A stretch of 64,000 bases of DNA. Source: Sorghum bicolor (Eukaryota > Streptophyta > Magnoliopsida > Poales > Poaceae). Positions within the stretch are counted from its first letter, which is position 1, and every line of letters begins with the position of its first letter. The notes beneath the pieces were generated by a model. It ran no database searches, was not told where the DNA came from, and saw nothing but the letters and a program-made list of their open reading frames with translations. The translations under genes were made by a program, and so were the position numbers. This document shows, in pieces, positions 45,097 through 55,317 of the stretch. The stretch is from assembly GCF_000003195.3 (NCBI RefSeq), contig NC_012874.2, positions 60,765,768 through 60,829,767 of the forward strand. The letters run 5' to 3'.

Positions 45097-45488
45097 GTCT
45101 CTCTGGATACTTCCTTATTGGGTACCCAGATTTGTTTAGTATTAATATTCCATACAGCTAATTGACTAGCCAAAATTATTATCGTGCGCAAGAGATCACA
45201 AAGTTTTCCCTGGCATAATTATTTTAATAATTATCAATATCTTAGAAATCCAAAAGAATACGTTCCAACAACTTAAAAAAGTATTCAACTTATTTCAATC
45301 TTCCAGACTAAAATATCTGAGCAATACGACTCATTTGCATCATAAGCTCACCCAACAAACCTCGCACTCCTATAAATGCACATGTCAACAATATATGCGG
45401 AATAAAAATATTCTCGTATTCATCTCACACACGATTATTTTCTCTATTAAAAATAATCATTAAACACTGAATCTCTTAATAAGTTTAG
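45097..45488. other. AT-rich flank, nothing recognised
   Basis: The bases contain no supported gene or element end; they connect the duplication to a MITE. Confidence 0.4.
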
Positions 45489-45491
45489 TGA

Positions 45492-45734
45492 GGCCTTGTT
45501 TAGTTCCGAAAAAATTTCGGATTTCGCTACTGTAGCACTTTCGTTTTTATTTGATAAATATTGTCCAATCATAAACTAACTAGGATCAAAAGATTCGTCT
45601 CGTGATTTACAGACAAACTGTGTAATTAGTTTTTGTTTTCGTCTATATTTAGTGCTTCATGCATGTGCCGCAAGATTCGATGTGACGGGAAATCTTGAAA
45701 ACTTTTTGGATTTCGGGGTGAACTAAACAAGGCC
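45492..45734 (+). mobile_element. Tourist-like MITE (GGCCTTGTTTAGTTC family), copy a
   Basis: 243 bp from GGCCTTGTTTAGTTC to GAACTAAACAAGGCC, with the 3-bp duplication TGA on both sides (45489-45491 and 45735-45737). The interior has TACTGTAGCACTTTCG and AAAAGATTCGTCTCGTGATT, shared by all copies in this window. The TIR and 3-bp TNA target suggest PIF/Harbinger; the superfamily assignment is inference. Confidence 0.9.
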
Positions 45735-46302
45735 TGATTTAAAAACATATTGTTCACTGTTCCCTAGAACGACCCCTAAAGATTTAGTAGTAAGTAACAG
45801 CGAAGAATCATCACGAGAAATAAAAGAGCATGGGTGGGGAGTACCTTTCGACTGGCTCGGGTTCAAGGTTTCTGTGAGCCTTCAATTTTGATGCTTTCTC
45901 CACTGAGTCTTGGTATGTAGTTGCTGCATTCCTCTTGCTTAATCTCCTAGGTGATACTGTCTCACCATTCTGCATTTTTATCTTACTCAAAAGCCCAGAG
46001 TCATTTTTTGCCTTAATCAAGTTGGCCTTCCACTGGCCATCACCGCCTCGGAGCATCTCATTTTGAGCTAGCACCAAAACTGGTTTTTTATTTGGTTGCA
46101 ATGGTTGAGTCTGATGGACTACAGAATTCTCAGAATCAAGCACTTGCTGGGCAGCGCCCCCGATAGTAGGTAGCTGGCTACCAGCAGCATTGTTTGGTGC
46201 ATGTTCCTCAATTTTTTTGCCACCTATATCCATATTCTCATCAGTTTTGTCTTCATTTTGTTTTTCTTTTTTAGGGTCGTCATCTTCCATGGTAGAGTCC
46301 AT

Positions 46303-46544
46303 TGCCTTGTTTAGTTCTGAAAAGTAAAAACTTTTCGGAACTGTAGCACTTTCGTTTGTTTGTGACAAATATTATCCAATCATGGACTAACTAGGATCAA
46401 AAGATTCGTCTTGTGATTTACAGCTAAACTATGTAATTAGTTTTTATTTCGTCTATATTTAATGTTTCATGCATGTGCCACAAGATTCGATGTGACGAAG
46501 AATCTTGAAAACTTTTTGATTTTCAGGGTGAACTAAACAAGGCC
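46303..46544 (+). mobile_element. Tourist-like MITE, copy b, inside LINE D ORF1
   Basis: 242 bp, left end TGCCTTGTTTAGTTC (first G changed), right end GAACTAAACAAGGCC, TSD CAT (46300-46302 and 46545-46547). Removing it rejoins the ORF1 reading frame (VIDM to DSTMEDDD). Confidence 0.88.
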
Positions 46545-47052
46545 CATATCTATGACCTCTACCTCACCATCAGTCATACCCTCTTCCACTCTGAACTGTA
46601 GCTCATAACCAAAATCCCCAATTACAACATCCACTAATTGGGGATAAGACTAGGATCAAGCACGGCTACTTTCATTCTTGATCTGCCAAACTTTTTTGTG
46701 AATTTGGTAAGCTCTAGGGACACCTAAGAGAATTTTTTTTATTTTTAGCCTAAATTTGAAACAAAATATAAATTTGACCCTGTTTGAAAAGTATTTACAA
46801 ATCTAGACCGTTTGGCCCACCCCCATACATGGCGGGGCAAATACACAGAACCCCTCCATGCATGGCGGCGAGGTGCACTGGTGACGTGGCGCCTGGCTGA
46901 ACGGGCACGCTGACGTGTACCCCGCCATGACCGATGGCGGGTTTGGGCACCCCGCCGTGGATCATGGCGGGGCACGCCCAGGCCCACCAAAAGCCGCCGC
47001 TCCCGCTCTCTCTCCCTCTGTCCTACCCCACACGCGTCCGCGCCCACACCCG

Positions 47053-47294
47053 CACCTTGTTAAGTTCCAAAAAATTTTGGAAATCGGTACTGTAGCACTT
47101 TCGTTTGTATTTAACAAATATTGTCCAATCATAGACCAACTAGGGTCAAAAGATTCGTCTCGTCAATTTCGACCAAACTGTACAATTAGTTTTTATTTTT
47201 ATCTATATTTAATACTTTATGCATATGTCTAAATATTTAATGTGACGAAAAATCTAAAAAAATTTGTAAAATTTTTTGGAACTAAACAAGGCTG
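47053..47294 (+). mobile_element. Tourist-like MITE, copy c, inside the MULE
   Basis: It runs from CACCTTGTTAAGTTCC to GGAACTAAACAAGGCT, with the family interior (ACTGTAGCACTTTCG, AAAAGATTCGTCTCG). The ends are slightly degraded. Confidence 0.82.
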
Positions 47295-47354
47295 ACAAGA
47301 CTTGTTTGTCCACCCAGCGGTCGTGGTCTGGTCACGTACGAATGAACACGCACG

Positions 47355-47594
47355 ACCCTTGTTTAGTTCAAAAAAATTTGCAAAAATTTTCAGATTCCCG
47401 TCACATCAATCTTTATACGCTTGCATGAAGTATTAAATATAGACGAAAATAAAAACTAATTGTACAGTTTGGTCGGAATTGACGAGACGAATCTTTTGAA
47501 CCTAGTTAGTTCATGATTGAATAATATTTGTCAAATACAGATGAATATGTTACTATTTCTATTTTACAAAATTTTTTGGAACTAAACAAGGCCT
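47355..47594 (-). mobile_element. Tourist-like MITE, copy d, opposite orientation
   Basis: It runs from ACCCTTGTTTAGTTC to GAACTAAACAAGGCC. The interior is the reverse complement of the other copies (GACGAGACGAATCTTTTGA), so it is inverted relative to its neighbours. Confidence 0.82.
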
Positions 47595-47632
47595 CGGGAA
47601 AAGTGGCCGAACTGACCACTTAGGCCTTGTTT

Positions 47633-47865
47633 AGATCCAAAAACTTTTTGGATTTTGACACTGTAGCACTTTCGTTTTTATTTGACAAACATTATCCAAT
47701 CATGTAGCAACTAGGCTTAAAAGATTCGTCTCGTGATTTACAGGTAAATTGTGCAATTAGTTATCTTTTTTAGTTATATTTAATATTCCATGTATGTGCC
47801 GCAATATTCGATGTGATGAAGAATCTTGTAAAGTTTTGAGTTTTTGGGTGTATCTAAACAAGGCC
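47633..47865 (+). mobile_element. Tourist-like MITE, copy e
   Basis: It runs from GGCCTTGTTTAGATCC to GTATCTAAACAAGGCC, with compensating A/T changes in both TIRs and the family interior. Confidence 0.85.
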
Positions 47866-47989
47866 TCAGTAGTCTAGCTCTAGCAGCAGAAGCTGCGCCC
47901 ACGTGAACCAGCCTCGGGAAAAGTGTTGCTGCTACTGCCTGCTGCATGCAAAGACAAGCCAAGACCCTCACTCTGCTCTCAATAGGCTC

Positions 47990-48234
47990 TGCCTTGTTTA
48001 GTTCTAAAAAATTTTAGAAAATCGACACGGTAGTATTTTCGTTTATATTTAACAAATATTATCCAATCATGAACTTACTAGGCTCAAAAGATTCGTCTCA
48101 TCAATTCCGACCAAACTGTGTAATTAGTTTTTATTTTCGTCTATATTTAATACTTTATGCATGCATTTAAATATTCGATGTGATGGAAAATCTAAAAAAA
48201 TTTGCAAATTTTTTTTGGAACGGCCAAACAATGT
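47990..48234 (+). mobile_element. Tourist-like MITE, copy f
   Basis: It starts TGCCTTGTTTAGTTC. The right end is degraded to GGAACGGCCAAACAATG. The family interior is present, including AAAAGATTCGTCTCATCA. Confidence 0.8.
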
Positions 48235-50779
48235 CCAATCGAAGCAGTGCCATGAACTTGCCGCATGTCCAATCGTGCCCCGCCATGATTCACGGCGGGT
48301 GCCCAAACTCGCCATGGTCATGGCAGGGTACACGTTAGCGTGCCCCGCCACCCAGGCGCCACGTCACCAGTGCACCCCGCCGCCATGCATGACGGGGTCC
48401 TGTGTATTTGCCCCGCCATGCATGGGGGCGGGGCAAAACGGCCTAGATTTGCAAATACTTTCTAAACAGGGTCAAATTTGTATTTTTTTTTTCAAATTTA
48501 GGCTAAAAATAAAAAAAATTCACCTAAGATGGAACCAATTGCCCAACTGATTGGGAATTCCCTAAACTCTTTAGGAAGTCTCTTGAACTGCACCCAAACT
48601 TTATCAATCTCATATTTATAGACATCATCTTCTACACCCTTTTCAAAGCGAATTTTTCCCTTTACTGATTTTGTGTTCATGTCACCCCAGTTTACCATAG
48701 ATCCAGCAAGTCCGAGGATGGGAAGTTAGTGGTGAAGGCATCTTTGCCTTTCTCCTCAATCACCCACTTGGTTTTGCCTAGTAGTAGTTTTTCTAGTTCC
48801 ACTGCCAATTGCTCAGCAGTAATGGAACCTTCTAAAACATGTACCACTGCAGATTTCTCCTCTACCTTCTCTTTTGGAACCTTCTCTTTTGGATTCTCAG
48901 TAACCGGGATAAAATAAAAGCCCAAACCTTCTATGGCATATCCACAAGGTAGAGCAGTAATATTCATCTTCTTCACATTTGGGCAAACTTTAACCACATG
49001 ATCACCACACCATATGTCACAACATAGAATCGCATTGCAAACATGCATGGTATGACCTTTTGTATGAGAACGATAACAAAAAGGTTTGCCGTTACTTTTT
49101 TGTGACCCCTTGTTAGATAACTCTGAACTTCATTATTCATGATTGCTAATTCAGAGTTTGGTGAGACAGTATCCCTGGGTACCTCTAACGCAGCATGTGC
49201 TAATGTAGACTTGGTTGCCATCACGGTTGCACAAGCTTGTGCCTCCGTCCCCGTCTTGTACAGCGCAGGTTCAGGCCCCAATGGTGGTTTCCCTTCCTGC
49301 CCTGCTGTACCCGTGATCGGCACAGGCTGTGAAGTCTGTAGCGCCGGACCTCCCTGGGTGTTCGAGATGGATGTGTGAGGTTCCACACCTTGGTGGCTTG
49401 GTGCGGCTCCTTGTCCGACCTTAGTGAGACCCCATCCCTGGAAAGCAGGTCGGAAGGTTTGTCCTCCCACGTTGTGATGAGCAGGAGGGCCTCGACCTTC
49501 GGCCAGGTTATTTGCCGCCGGATGTTGACGACGAGGTCGGCCGTAGTTCCACCCACTGGTCCCTCGCCCTCCACCATAGCCAGGACGAGGAGGACGACCA
49601 CCGCCATGGCCTTCTCCAGAATAGCTGAAGTTGTAACCATAGGCATTGTGGTTGTAGTTTCCACGACCCCCAAACCCGCTGCCATGGCTTCCATGTCCTC
49701 GGCCGCGAGGATGAAGGCCACGGCCTCTACCTCTGATCCCTGGTTCATAAGTAGGATTGAACCCAGGATTATAGCCTCTTCCTCCTCCATCCTCCCCATA
49801 TCCGCCACCAGTGCCTGTCCATTGCATGTACGTTGCCTTACCCTCCCGTACCGCGTCCACGATCGCAGTACCGATGAGGACCGTGGCGGCTGCTTGGAAA
49901 CACGAGGAGGTCGGCGTTTGGTACCAGTGCGAGAGAATAGGGCGCAGAGACCCTTCATGGGCCGAAAGAATTTGCCAGGTCCAAGTCGTACTCGAGCAGG
50001 GGGTCCACGACGCACCTGACTTTCATTCCCTACCACACCGTGAGAACCAGATCCATCCAGGATCGATGGGATCGCACCGGTAAGTGGAGGAAAAAGTGGA
50101 TCGGTGCCCTCAAATTTTGTTATTATTTCAAAAAATTTTGAAACCTCTTTCCTTCTCGCCGGAGAATGGCTTGCCGGCAAGCTTTGAGATCGGGACGGTT
50201 TATGGTGAGTAGCTTTGGCCAGGAAGTCCCCAGCGTTCTAGGTGGAGAAACGCGAGGTTTGGGTAAAGGCCCCTGCCATGGCACTCCCTTAATCTTCCTT
50301 TGAACCAACATAGAAACGATAGATTTTGAAAGTTGAAGACCACCGGGGGAATTTTTCTTACCTGAGTCCAGACCTTGGTCCGCTCTAGAGAGTTGATCCA
50401 ACGTAAAACCTGCACAGGGCCGCGTTGATGAATTCCGGTGTGGAAGGAGTCACTGGCGAGGCCGGCCCTTGTTCATCCTCCTCCGAATCCGACTCGCCTT
50501 CCAGCGCCTAGAATTTGGACTTGATCGGCACTCCATGGATCAGCTTTGGATGGTTGCTCGCCAACACCGCTAACAAGACTTCTCTTGACAACGCTTCACG
50601 TCCCTTCGCCCGCCGTCGATCAATGTCGTCTCCCGAAGTGGCAGCAGTGGACGCCGGCGGTGAGGAAGACCGGAGCGCACGCTTAGTCGCCGGTGCGAGC
50701 GTAAGACGTCGCCCCCGGCGGCCGGCGGCAGGAGCCAGCGTGGGTGGCTCGGCCTCCTGCAATTGTTTGGGCCGCAGAG

Positions 50780-51001
50780 GTGCAGAAAGAAGCTATCTTT
50801 CTTGGCTTCCCAGCCTCCCCCTCCTCCTGTAGCTCTGTAGCCTGGAGGTCGCCTAATCCTGGTCGCCTCTTTGTTTTCACAGGCACGTATGTACTTTTAT
50901 TTTAGAGTGGTGTGGTGTGTTGTAACTGAGGTCTCTTCCCTTTTTTTCTTCTTAATATAATGAAGCGCAGTTCTCCTGTGTTTTCACGAGAAAAAAAAAA
51001 G
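50780..51001 (+). mobile_element. 5'-truncated LINE, 3' UTR only
   Basis: The sequence ends CTTAATATAATGAAGCGCAGTTCTCC, then GTGTTTTCACGAG and a 10-bp A run (about 50991-51001). This is the standard plant L1 3' terminus, also seen inverted at LINE C. Upstream T/G-rich text (GTGGTGTGTTGTAACTGAGGTC) fits the 3' UTR. No RT remains. The 5' boundary with LINE D is approximate. Confidence 0.7.
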
Positions 51002-51335
51002 GTTAATGCAAACACGAAGCAAGTTTACTTAATCTGCAGAAAGTAATCAGGAAATAAAACTAATTATGGATTGTGGTTCCAGATGAACAAATATCTAGTT
51101 CCCCTGCTCAATATTGCTAAAAAAACAAAATATAACATTTACCAATTGAATTGTTTCTTAAAATGAAGATACACATCCAGCACATATATAGTAATGTGTT
51201 GAAAAACTGGGAAATGCACACAGCTGACAACAAATAGGGTCAAGGTACCCCTTGAAAACAGAAAGTTATTACTTAGAATAAATGTATTGACAAACAATTT
51301 TCTTTAGAAATCAGGAAACACGATGAAAGTCTTAC
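51002..51335. other. AT-rich, probably intronic sequence
   Basis: No ORF is supported. It lies between a LINE tail and a decayed minus-strand exon, downstream of that exon's GTAAG donor, so it may be its intron. Confidence 0.4.
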
Positions 51336-51510
51336 TTTTATTTCCTCGGTAGGGACTACACTCAAGACTGATACAGAGTATTCTGGACCACCATCCTCAG
51401 GAACTTCTACAGAAACCTTGATCTGTATGTTACTGATTGCTGGAACCAGAATATGTTACATCATCAAGTCTGCAATTTTTGCCATTCCCATAGCCTAGGG
51501 CATCAATAGT
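51336..51510 (-). pseudogene. Decayed exon, possibly from a ZW10-like (DSL1 complex) gene
   Basis: On the minus strand a TCGCAG acceptor (51511-51516) and an AAAA|GTAAG donor (51335/51336) bound 175 bp. The best frame reads MAKIADLMM, a stop, then HILVPAISNIQIKVSVEV and PEDGGPEYSVSVLSVVP. The 'yGlaKiaDLmikhiivPavS' pattern is what I remember from plant ZW10/MIP1 proteins. That match is from memory and weak. One inserted base near the start and an in-frame TAA show decay. It may be a captured gene fragment. Confidence 0.4.
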
Positions 51511-51639
51511 CTGCGAAACAAAGAAATGAAAAAATTATACATTTGGAGAAGTACAATATTATCATATAATGTGGATCAACACTGGCAGCAACTGCCAGCT
51601 CAGAAAAAGCCTAGAAGAAAGCATCTATAGTCTGAACCT

Positions 51640-51790
51640 TAAGTAACCTATGTTAGAGAAGGTTTAGCATGTGAGAGAAGGAGATAATAGGATCCTTCTT
51701 CAGACCAGACCAGTCCATCTTTCTCAAACTTAGAAAACATTGATGAAAGAACACCTGCACCGTCGTAGAAGGAAAATGGGAAACTAGAAT
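51640..51790 (-). pseudogene. Second decayed exon, function unknown
   Basis: A minus-strand frame reads SFYDGAGVLSSMFSKFEK and then DGLVWSEEGSYYLLL, ending in a TAG. It looks like genuine protein rather than random sequence and lies directly upstream, in the transcription sense, of the exon at 51336-51510. I do not recognise the family. Confidence 0.35.
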
Positions 51791-52444
51791 GCTCTTTCTA
51801 TGCCAGAGATGGACCGCTCCACCCTCTTTGCACCTAGCCTCTGCGTCCATGGCTGCCGCCGCCGTCAACGGCTGTAGAGCTCCGCGCCGTGTGCCTCCCA
51901 TCGCCCCACTCCTCCACCCACCCCCCAACCCCCCCTCCCCACCTCACGACGCTTTCAATGCATGTTGTAGATCTCTACGGCTTCCTCCTCCGTCTCGGGC
52001 TCTCTCGTCTCCTCCCCTGTGTCACTCTGTAAGGTGCTTCCTCTCCCGGGCTAAGCGCTTTGAAGCTGAGGTGGTTCATGAGCTCTTGTCTTCAGTGCAC
52101 CATCCCTCTTCATCTCCAAATGGATCCTTCTTCATGCTGGTGGTTTTTTGTCACTACCTCTTCCAATTAACTGAAGATTCCTTGGCTATGCCTCTTCATT
52201 ACTGCTTGGGTGTCACTTGCGGGATTTCACGTTTCTTATGAGAATGATCATCACAACCATTTTTCAGTTGCTAATAGAGCATTTTACCTGTATGCCATTA
52301 GAAAGATTGACCAAACAGAAGGCCACTAAAAAGTTGTTTCGCACCGCTATGCCCAACTTCATCTTCGGCTATATCCGTGTGTCATTCCGTCCATTTTGAA
52401 GACTAACGGTAGTTAAGTGGCCTCACAATTGACTTGAATGCCCC
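51790..52444 (+). pseudogene. 5' part of a grass multicopy gene (DUF7597-like), interrupted
   Basis: The plus-strand frame includes RAKRFEAEVVHELLSSVHHP, NGSFFMLV and FQLTEDSLAMPLHYCLG, followed after a frame change by FHVSYENDHHNH-like and SVANRAFYLYAIRKI readings (52215-52300). This order ('l.ssvh...spnGSFfLv....F.LteeSv..aLh..LGGtP.GFhV') is familiar from a large grass-specific family that I associate with DUF7597. The downstream half lies after the Copia insertion at 60026. Its function is unknown. Stops and shifts make it a pseudogene. Confidence 0.55.
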
Positions 52445-52449
52445 TGGGA

Positions 52450-53396
52450 AGTGGTGCTATTTCTTGGAAGTCTTACAAGCAGACTATCTTAACGAAGTCT
52501 ACAATGGAAGCAGAACTGACCGCATTGGATAATGCTAGTGCTGAGGCTGAGTGGCTTTGAGATCTCCTCATGGACTTGCCGATTGTTGAGAAACCAATCC
52601 CAGCAATTTCTATGAACTGTGATAACCAAACTGTGATTACAAAGGTAAACAGTTCTAAGGATAACATGAAGTCCACAAAGCATGTGAAACGGTGTTTGAA
52701 GACTGTCAGAAAATTGAGAAACTCCGCAGTAATTGGTTTGGACTATGTCCATACATCAAACAATCTGGCAGATCAATTCACTAAGGGTCTGTCATGAAAT
52801 GTGATAGAAGGCGCGTCGAGGGAGCTGGGTTTGAGACCCACGTAGAGCCAGCAACAGTAGTAACCTGTCCTATGTGATCGGAGATCCCGTGAATTAGGAT
52901 GGTGAAACAAGCTGTTGACTGACTGAGGGAGAGGCCCCTTAGACAATAACTCAGCTCGTTAAAGATGCACCGTCTCTCCAGTACTGTAAGGCAGGTTGAT
53001 TAAGTTCTTAATGTGATCCGAGCGGCTTTGTATAGCGGCGATGTTGTCCTATAGGACATCCTATAAGGAACACACACCTATATGAGCTCGATTGCTAGTC
53101 ACAATCTATGAGATGTGGGTAATCTCTAGATGCTCTTGAAAAGGCCCCGAAGTGTGACATATATGCTTCAAACAGAGGGAAGGCACTTGGCAGCCTAGTA
53201 TCAGTTAAGACGCTTTGTGAAACTCATCTCACACAAAACTGTCAATTCAAGGTTCTGTCCATTGTTCAATTGTGGCTGAGTGTAGCTAGTCTTCTAGATG
53301 GATGTTCAACTTAACAGTCTCCATCGAAACACCGGTATATAAAAGGAATGTGGTATTTGAGAACTTCAAATTGTGTACCCTAGAGTTTGGTGGGGA
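52450..53396 (+). pseudogene. Truncated Copia internal region (RNase H end), upstream tandem copy
   Basis: It is nearly identical to 58023-58965: KQTILTKSTMEAELTALD type RNase H sequence, the C-terminal YVHTSNNLADQFTKGLS end, then the same ~600-bp 3' untranslated segment and GGTGGGGAT tract before an LTR. The left break falls within the multicopy gene sequence at about 52445. It shares the LTR at 53397-54452 with the downstream element. Confidence 0.88.
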
Positions 53397-54452
53397 TTGT
53401 TGGATATTATGGGCCTAGCCCATTAATTTAATAATATCTATTAAACTCTATGGTCCTTACGTGTGCATTAGTTTGTTTTGTACCGTATGGAATTTAACCG
53501 AGAGACGACGTGGCGTGGCGTGGCGTAGCGAGGCAGGCAGGCAGCGAGCGAGCGGACCGGCGGGCGGGCGAGGCCTTTAATTTTGCATCTCATTCCTTCA
53601 TGGTTTTGATTGAGAGGAGTTTCTGGTAACTCCCGTAACTCCTGCCTTTATGGTTTTGATTGAGAGAAGTTTCTGGTAACTCCCGTACCCGTTTCCGTCT
53701 CCACCATCGCAAAGAGTAACGACTTTTCTGTTTCGCGCCTGGCCTTCCTCCTTCTGCTTGCCTATAAAAGAACCCGCACCCTCTCGGTTCTCCTCTGAAG
53801 GAAAAAACACATCCAGTTGCGCAAGTCCTTTCCGTTCCATCTCTGGCGAGCACCAGAGATGGAAGAGTAGGCCTCCGGAACGCGTCTCTGTCATGCGCTT
53901 CATCTGCTCGGGTGAGGACGGGCGATTACGTTTTTGGGGAGTGTCGTTGGCGACACAACTACTCGCTGGTGATTCTACGACGGCGACTACACGGCAACCT
54001 TCTCTGCACTACACCGAGTGGGACGACTACAACGACAAAGCACCACCATGGCTTTTCCCGGTGCGAGCGGTTCTGCCGCATGGTATAATCTCCTTCATCC
54101 TATTATTAATTTCACTATTAATATCATGATGTTCCTGGGTAGCATTTTGCTGTTATCCTGTATGTTTTGCTTGGATGATCATGTGAATAAACTTTTACTG
54201 GTACCATATATTTCTGTACTCATCTTTGTTTCGGTTATTGAGGATACATTGCTCACATCTATGATGATTCACATAAATAAAATGATATTAGTTGTATGTT
54301 CTGTCTTCTTAATTTGTTTCTGCAAATTGATAGTCATCCTTTTAATATTTGTCATGAATTGTTTTTCTCAAATAATTCATGTCGTAATTATCCCTTTTAT
54401 TGCGTCATTTTTATGGATTAAAATAAATATGAAAATGCCTTATATTTCAACA
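53397..54452 (+). repeat. Copia 5' LTR
   Basis: It includes a GC-rich microsatellite-like patch (GGCGTGGCGTGGCGTAGCG, 53508-53575), a 50-bp internal tandem duplication beginning TGGTTTTGATTGAG at 53601 and 53651, a TATAAAA at 53763 and an ATG in CACCACCATGGC context at 54048. It differs from the 3' LTR by a few percent. Confidence 0.93.
53763..53769 (+). promoter_or_regulatory. TATA box of the Copia 5' LTR
   Basis: TATAAAA stands in a GCCTATAAAAGAACC context. This places transcription start near 53795, about 250 bp before the LTR-encoded ATG. It is conserved in the 3' LTR at 59338-59344. Confidence 0.7.
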
Positions 54453-55317
54453 ATACAAAAATGTAATTTCAGGCCATTTTCATTTGTTGGCTTTGTGGGC
54501 ATGCTAAAGCCTATGCCATTTGAGTGCACTCAATACAAGAGGTGGCGTGAGAAAGCCCTTCTATGGTGTCAGCTATGCGTTGTGGTCATGTGCTCCACGA
54601 GCAGCCTGCCGGTGTGAGATCCGAGCAGGATGAGGAGGCCTGGGGACATGCTGAGACTATATGCAAGGCTGCACTGTTGAGCATCATCCATGATTCGCTG
54701 GTTGATGGCTAAATACCACTCCCGTCGGGCAGAGCTGTGTGGGAGGCTCTTGAGGCCCGGTACGGTCATTCTAACGCTGGTTCTGAGCTGTATATCATGG
54801 AGCTATTTCATGACTACAAGATGGTTGATAACCGTTCTGTAGTCGAACAGGCTCATAGGTACAGGGACTGGTGAAAGAATTAGAGTTGTACTGATGTCCT
54901 CTTCCTGACAGGTTTGTGGCAGGCTGCATTATTGCTAAGCTGCCATATTCCTGGACTAATTTTGCTACTACCTTGAAGCACAAGAGGCAGCAGTTTAGTA
55001 TTGTTGAACTTGTTGGCAGTCTTGATGTCGAGGACAAGGCTAGAGCAAAGGATGTCAAGGGGAAGGGCAAGGGCGGGAATGGTGAGGCGACTACTAGTGC
55101 ACATGTGGTGCAAAAGTTTCGTCCTAAACCACAGAAGAAGAAGCCCTAGCAGGAGCTTAAGCAGAAACCCACTACTTCCTTCAAGAAAGGTAATAACAAG
55201 AAGATGAGATTTGACAAGGCGAAGATGACTTGCTTCACCTGTGGGAACAATGGGCACTTCTCTAGAGAGTGTCCTGAGGCTAAATGGAAGCCCCCCACCA
55301 AAGGCGAAGACAGCTAA
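54048..55317 (+). pseudogene. Copia gag with a proposed LTR-encoded first exon
   Basis: The ATG at 54048 (MAFPGASGSAA) has a strong start context and lies inside the LTR. A donor (G|GTATAA at 54082/54083) and an acceptor (TGTAATTTCAG|GC at 54472/54473) would remove 390 AT-rich bases. The frame then joins to KPMPFECTQYKRWREKALLW, the classic start of Copia gag. The gag body (RAVWEALEARYGHSNAGSEL, MELFHDYKMVDNRSV at 54730-54850) and a CX2CX4HX4C knuckle (CFTCGNNGHFSREC, about 55230) follow, with frame changes near 54570 and 54870 and a stop at 55147. The element is defective. Confidence 0.7.

Larger units (their letters stand above)
46730..48521. mobile_element. MULE-like element with ~255-bp TIRs, inside LINE D ORF1
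   Basis: The left TIR (46730 to about 46985) and right TIR (about 48262-48521) are inverted copies, near 88% identical by eye. They start GAATTTTTTTTATTTTTAGCC and carry palindromic CATGGCGGGGC blocks. The target duplication is ACCTAAGA (46722-46729 and 48522-48529), 8 bp, or 9 bp if the adjacent C is counted. Long TIRs and a 9-bp TSD fit Mutator-like elements. No transposase is present. The space between the TIRs is almost wholly made of four MITEs. Confidence 0.88.
45811..50762 (-). pseudogene. LINE D ORF1-type zinc-knuckle protein gene, interrupted by MULE and MITE
   Basis: Minus-strand blocks, in order. N-terminal REALSREVLLAVLASNHPKL (50530-50590). A spliced middle with a CAG|GTAAG donor near 50358. 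An Arg-Gly-Gly-rich region (RGRGRGLHPRGRGHGSHG, 49700-49800). Zinc knuckles in shifted frames (GHTMHVC at about 49048, CGDHVVKVCPN near 48985). Then VGYA-like GYAIEGLGFYFIPV (about 48925) and KVWVQFKRLPKEFREFPISWAIGS (48545-48620). After the MULE, FGYELQFRVEEG (about 46590). After a MITE, an acidic and then basic tail (46303-45850) ending at an AAAG|GTACT-like donor. This domain order is typical of abundant grass LINE-type ORF1 proteins. The copy has stops and frameshifts, and no ORF2 follows. Confidence 0.75.

Noticed and set aside
54018..54617. 199-codon hydrophobic frame across the Copia LTR as a membrane protein
   Set aside because: The middle part is AT-rich intron-like sequence and is frame-broken in the 3' LTR; the splice model explains the two real coding ends better.
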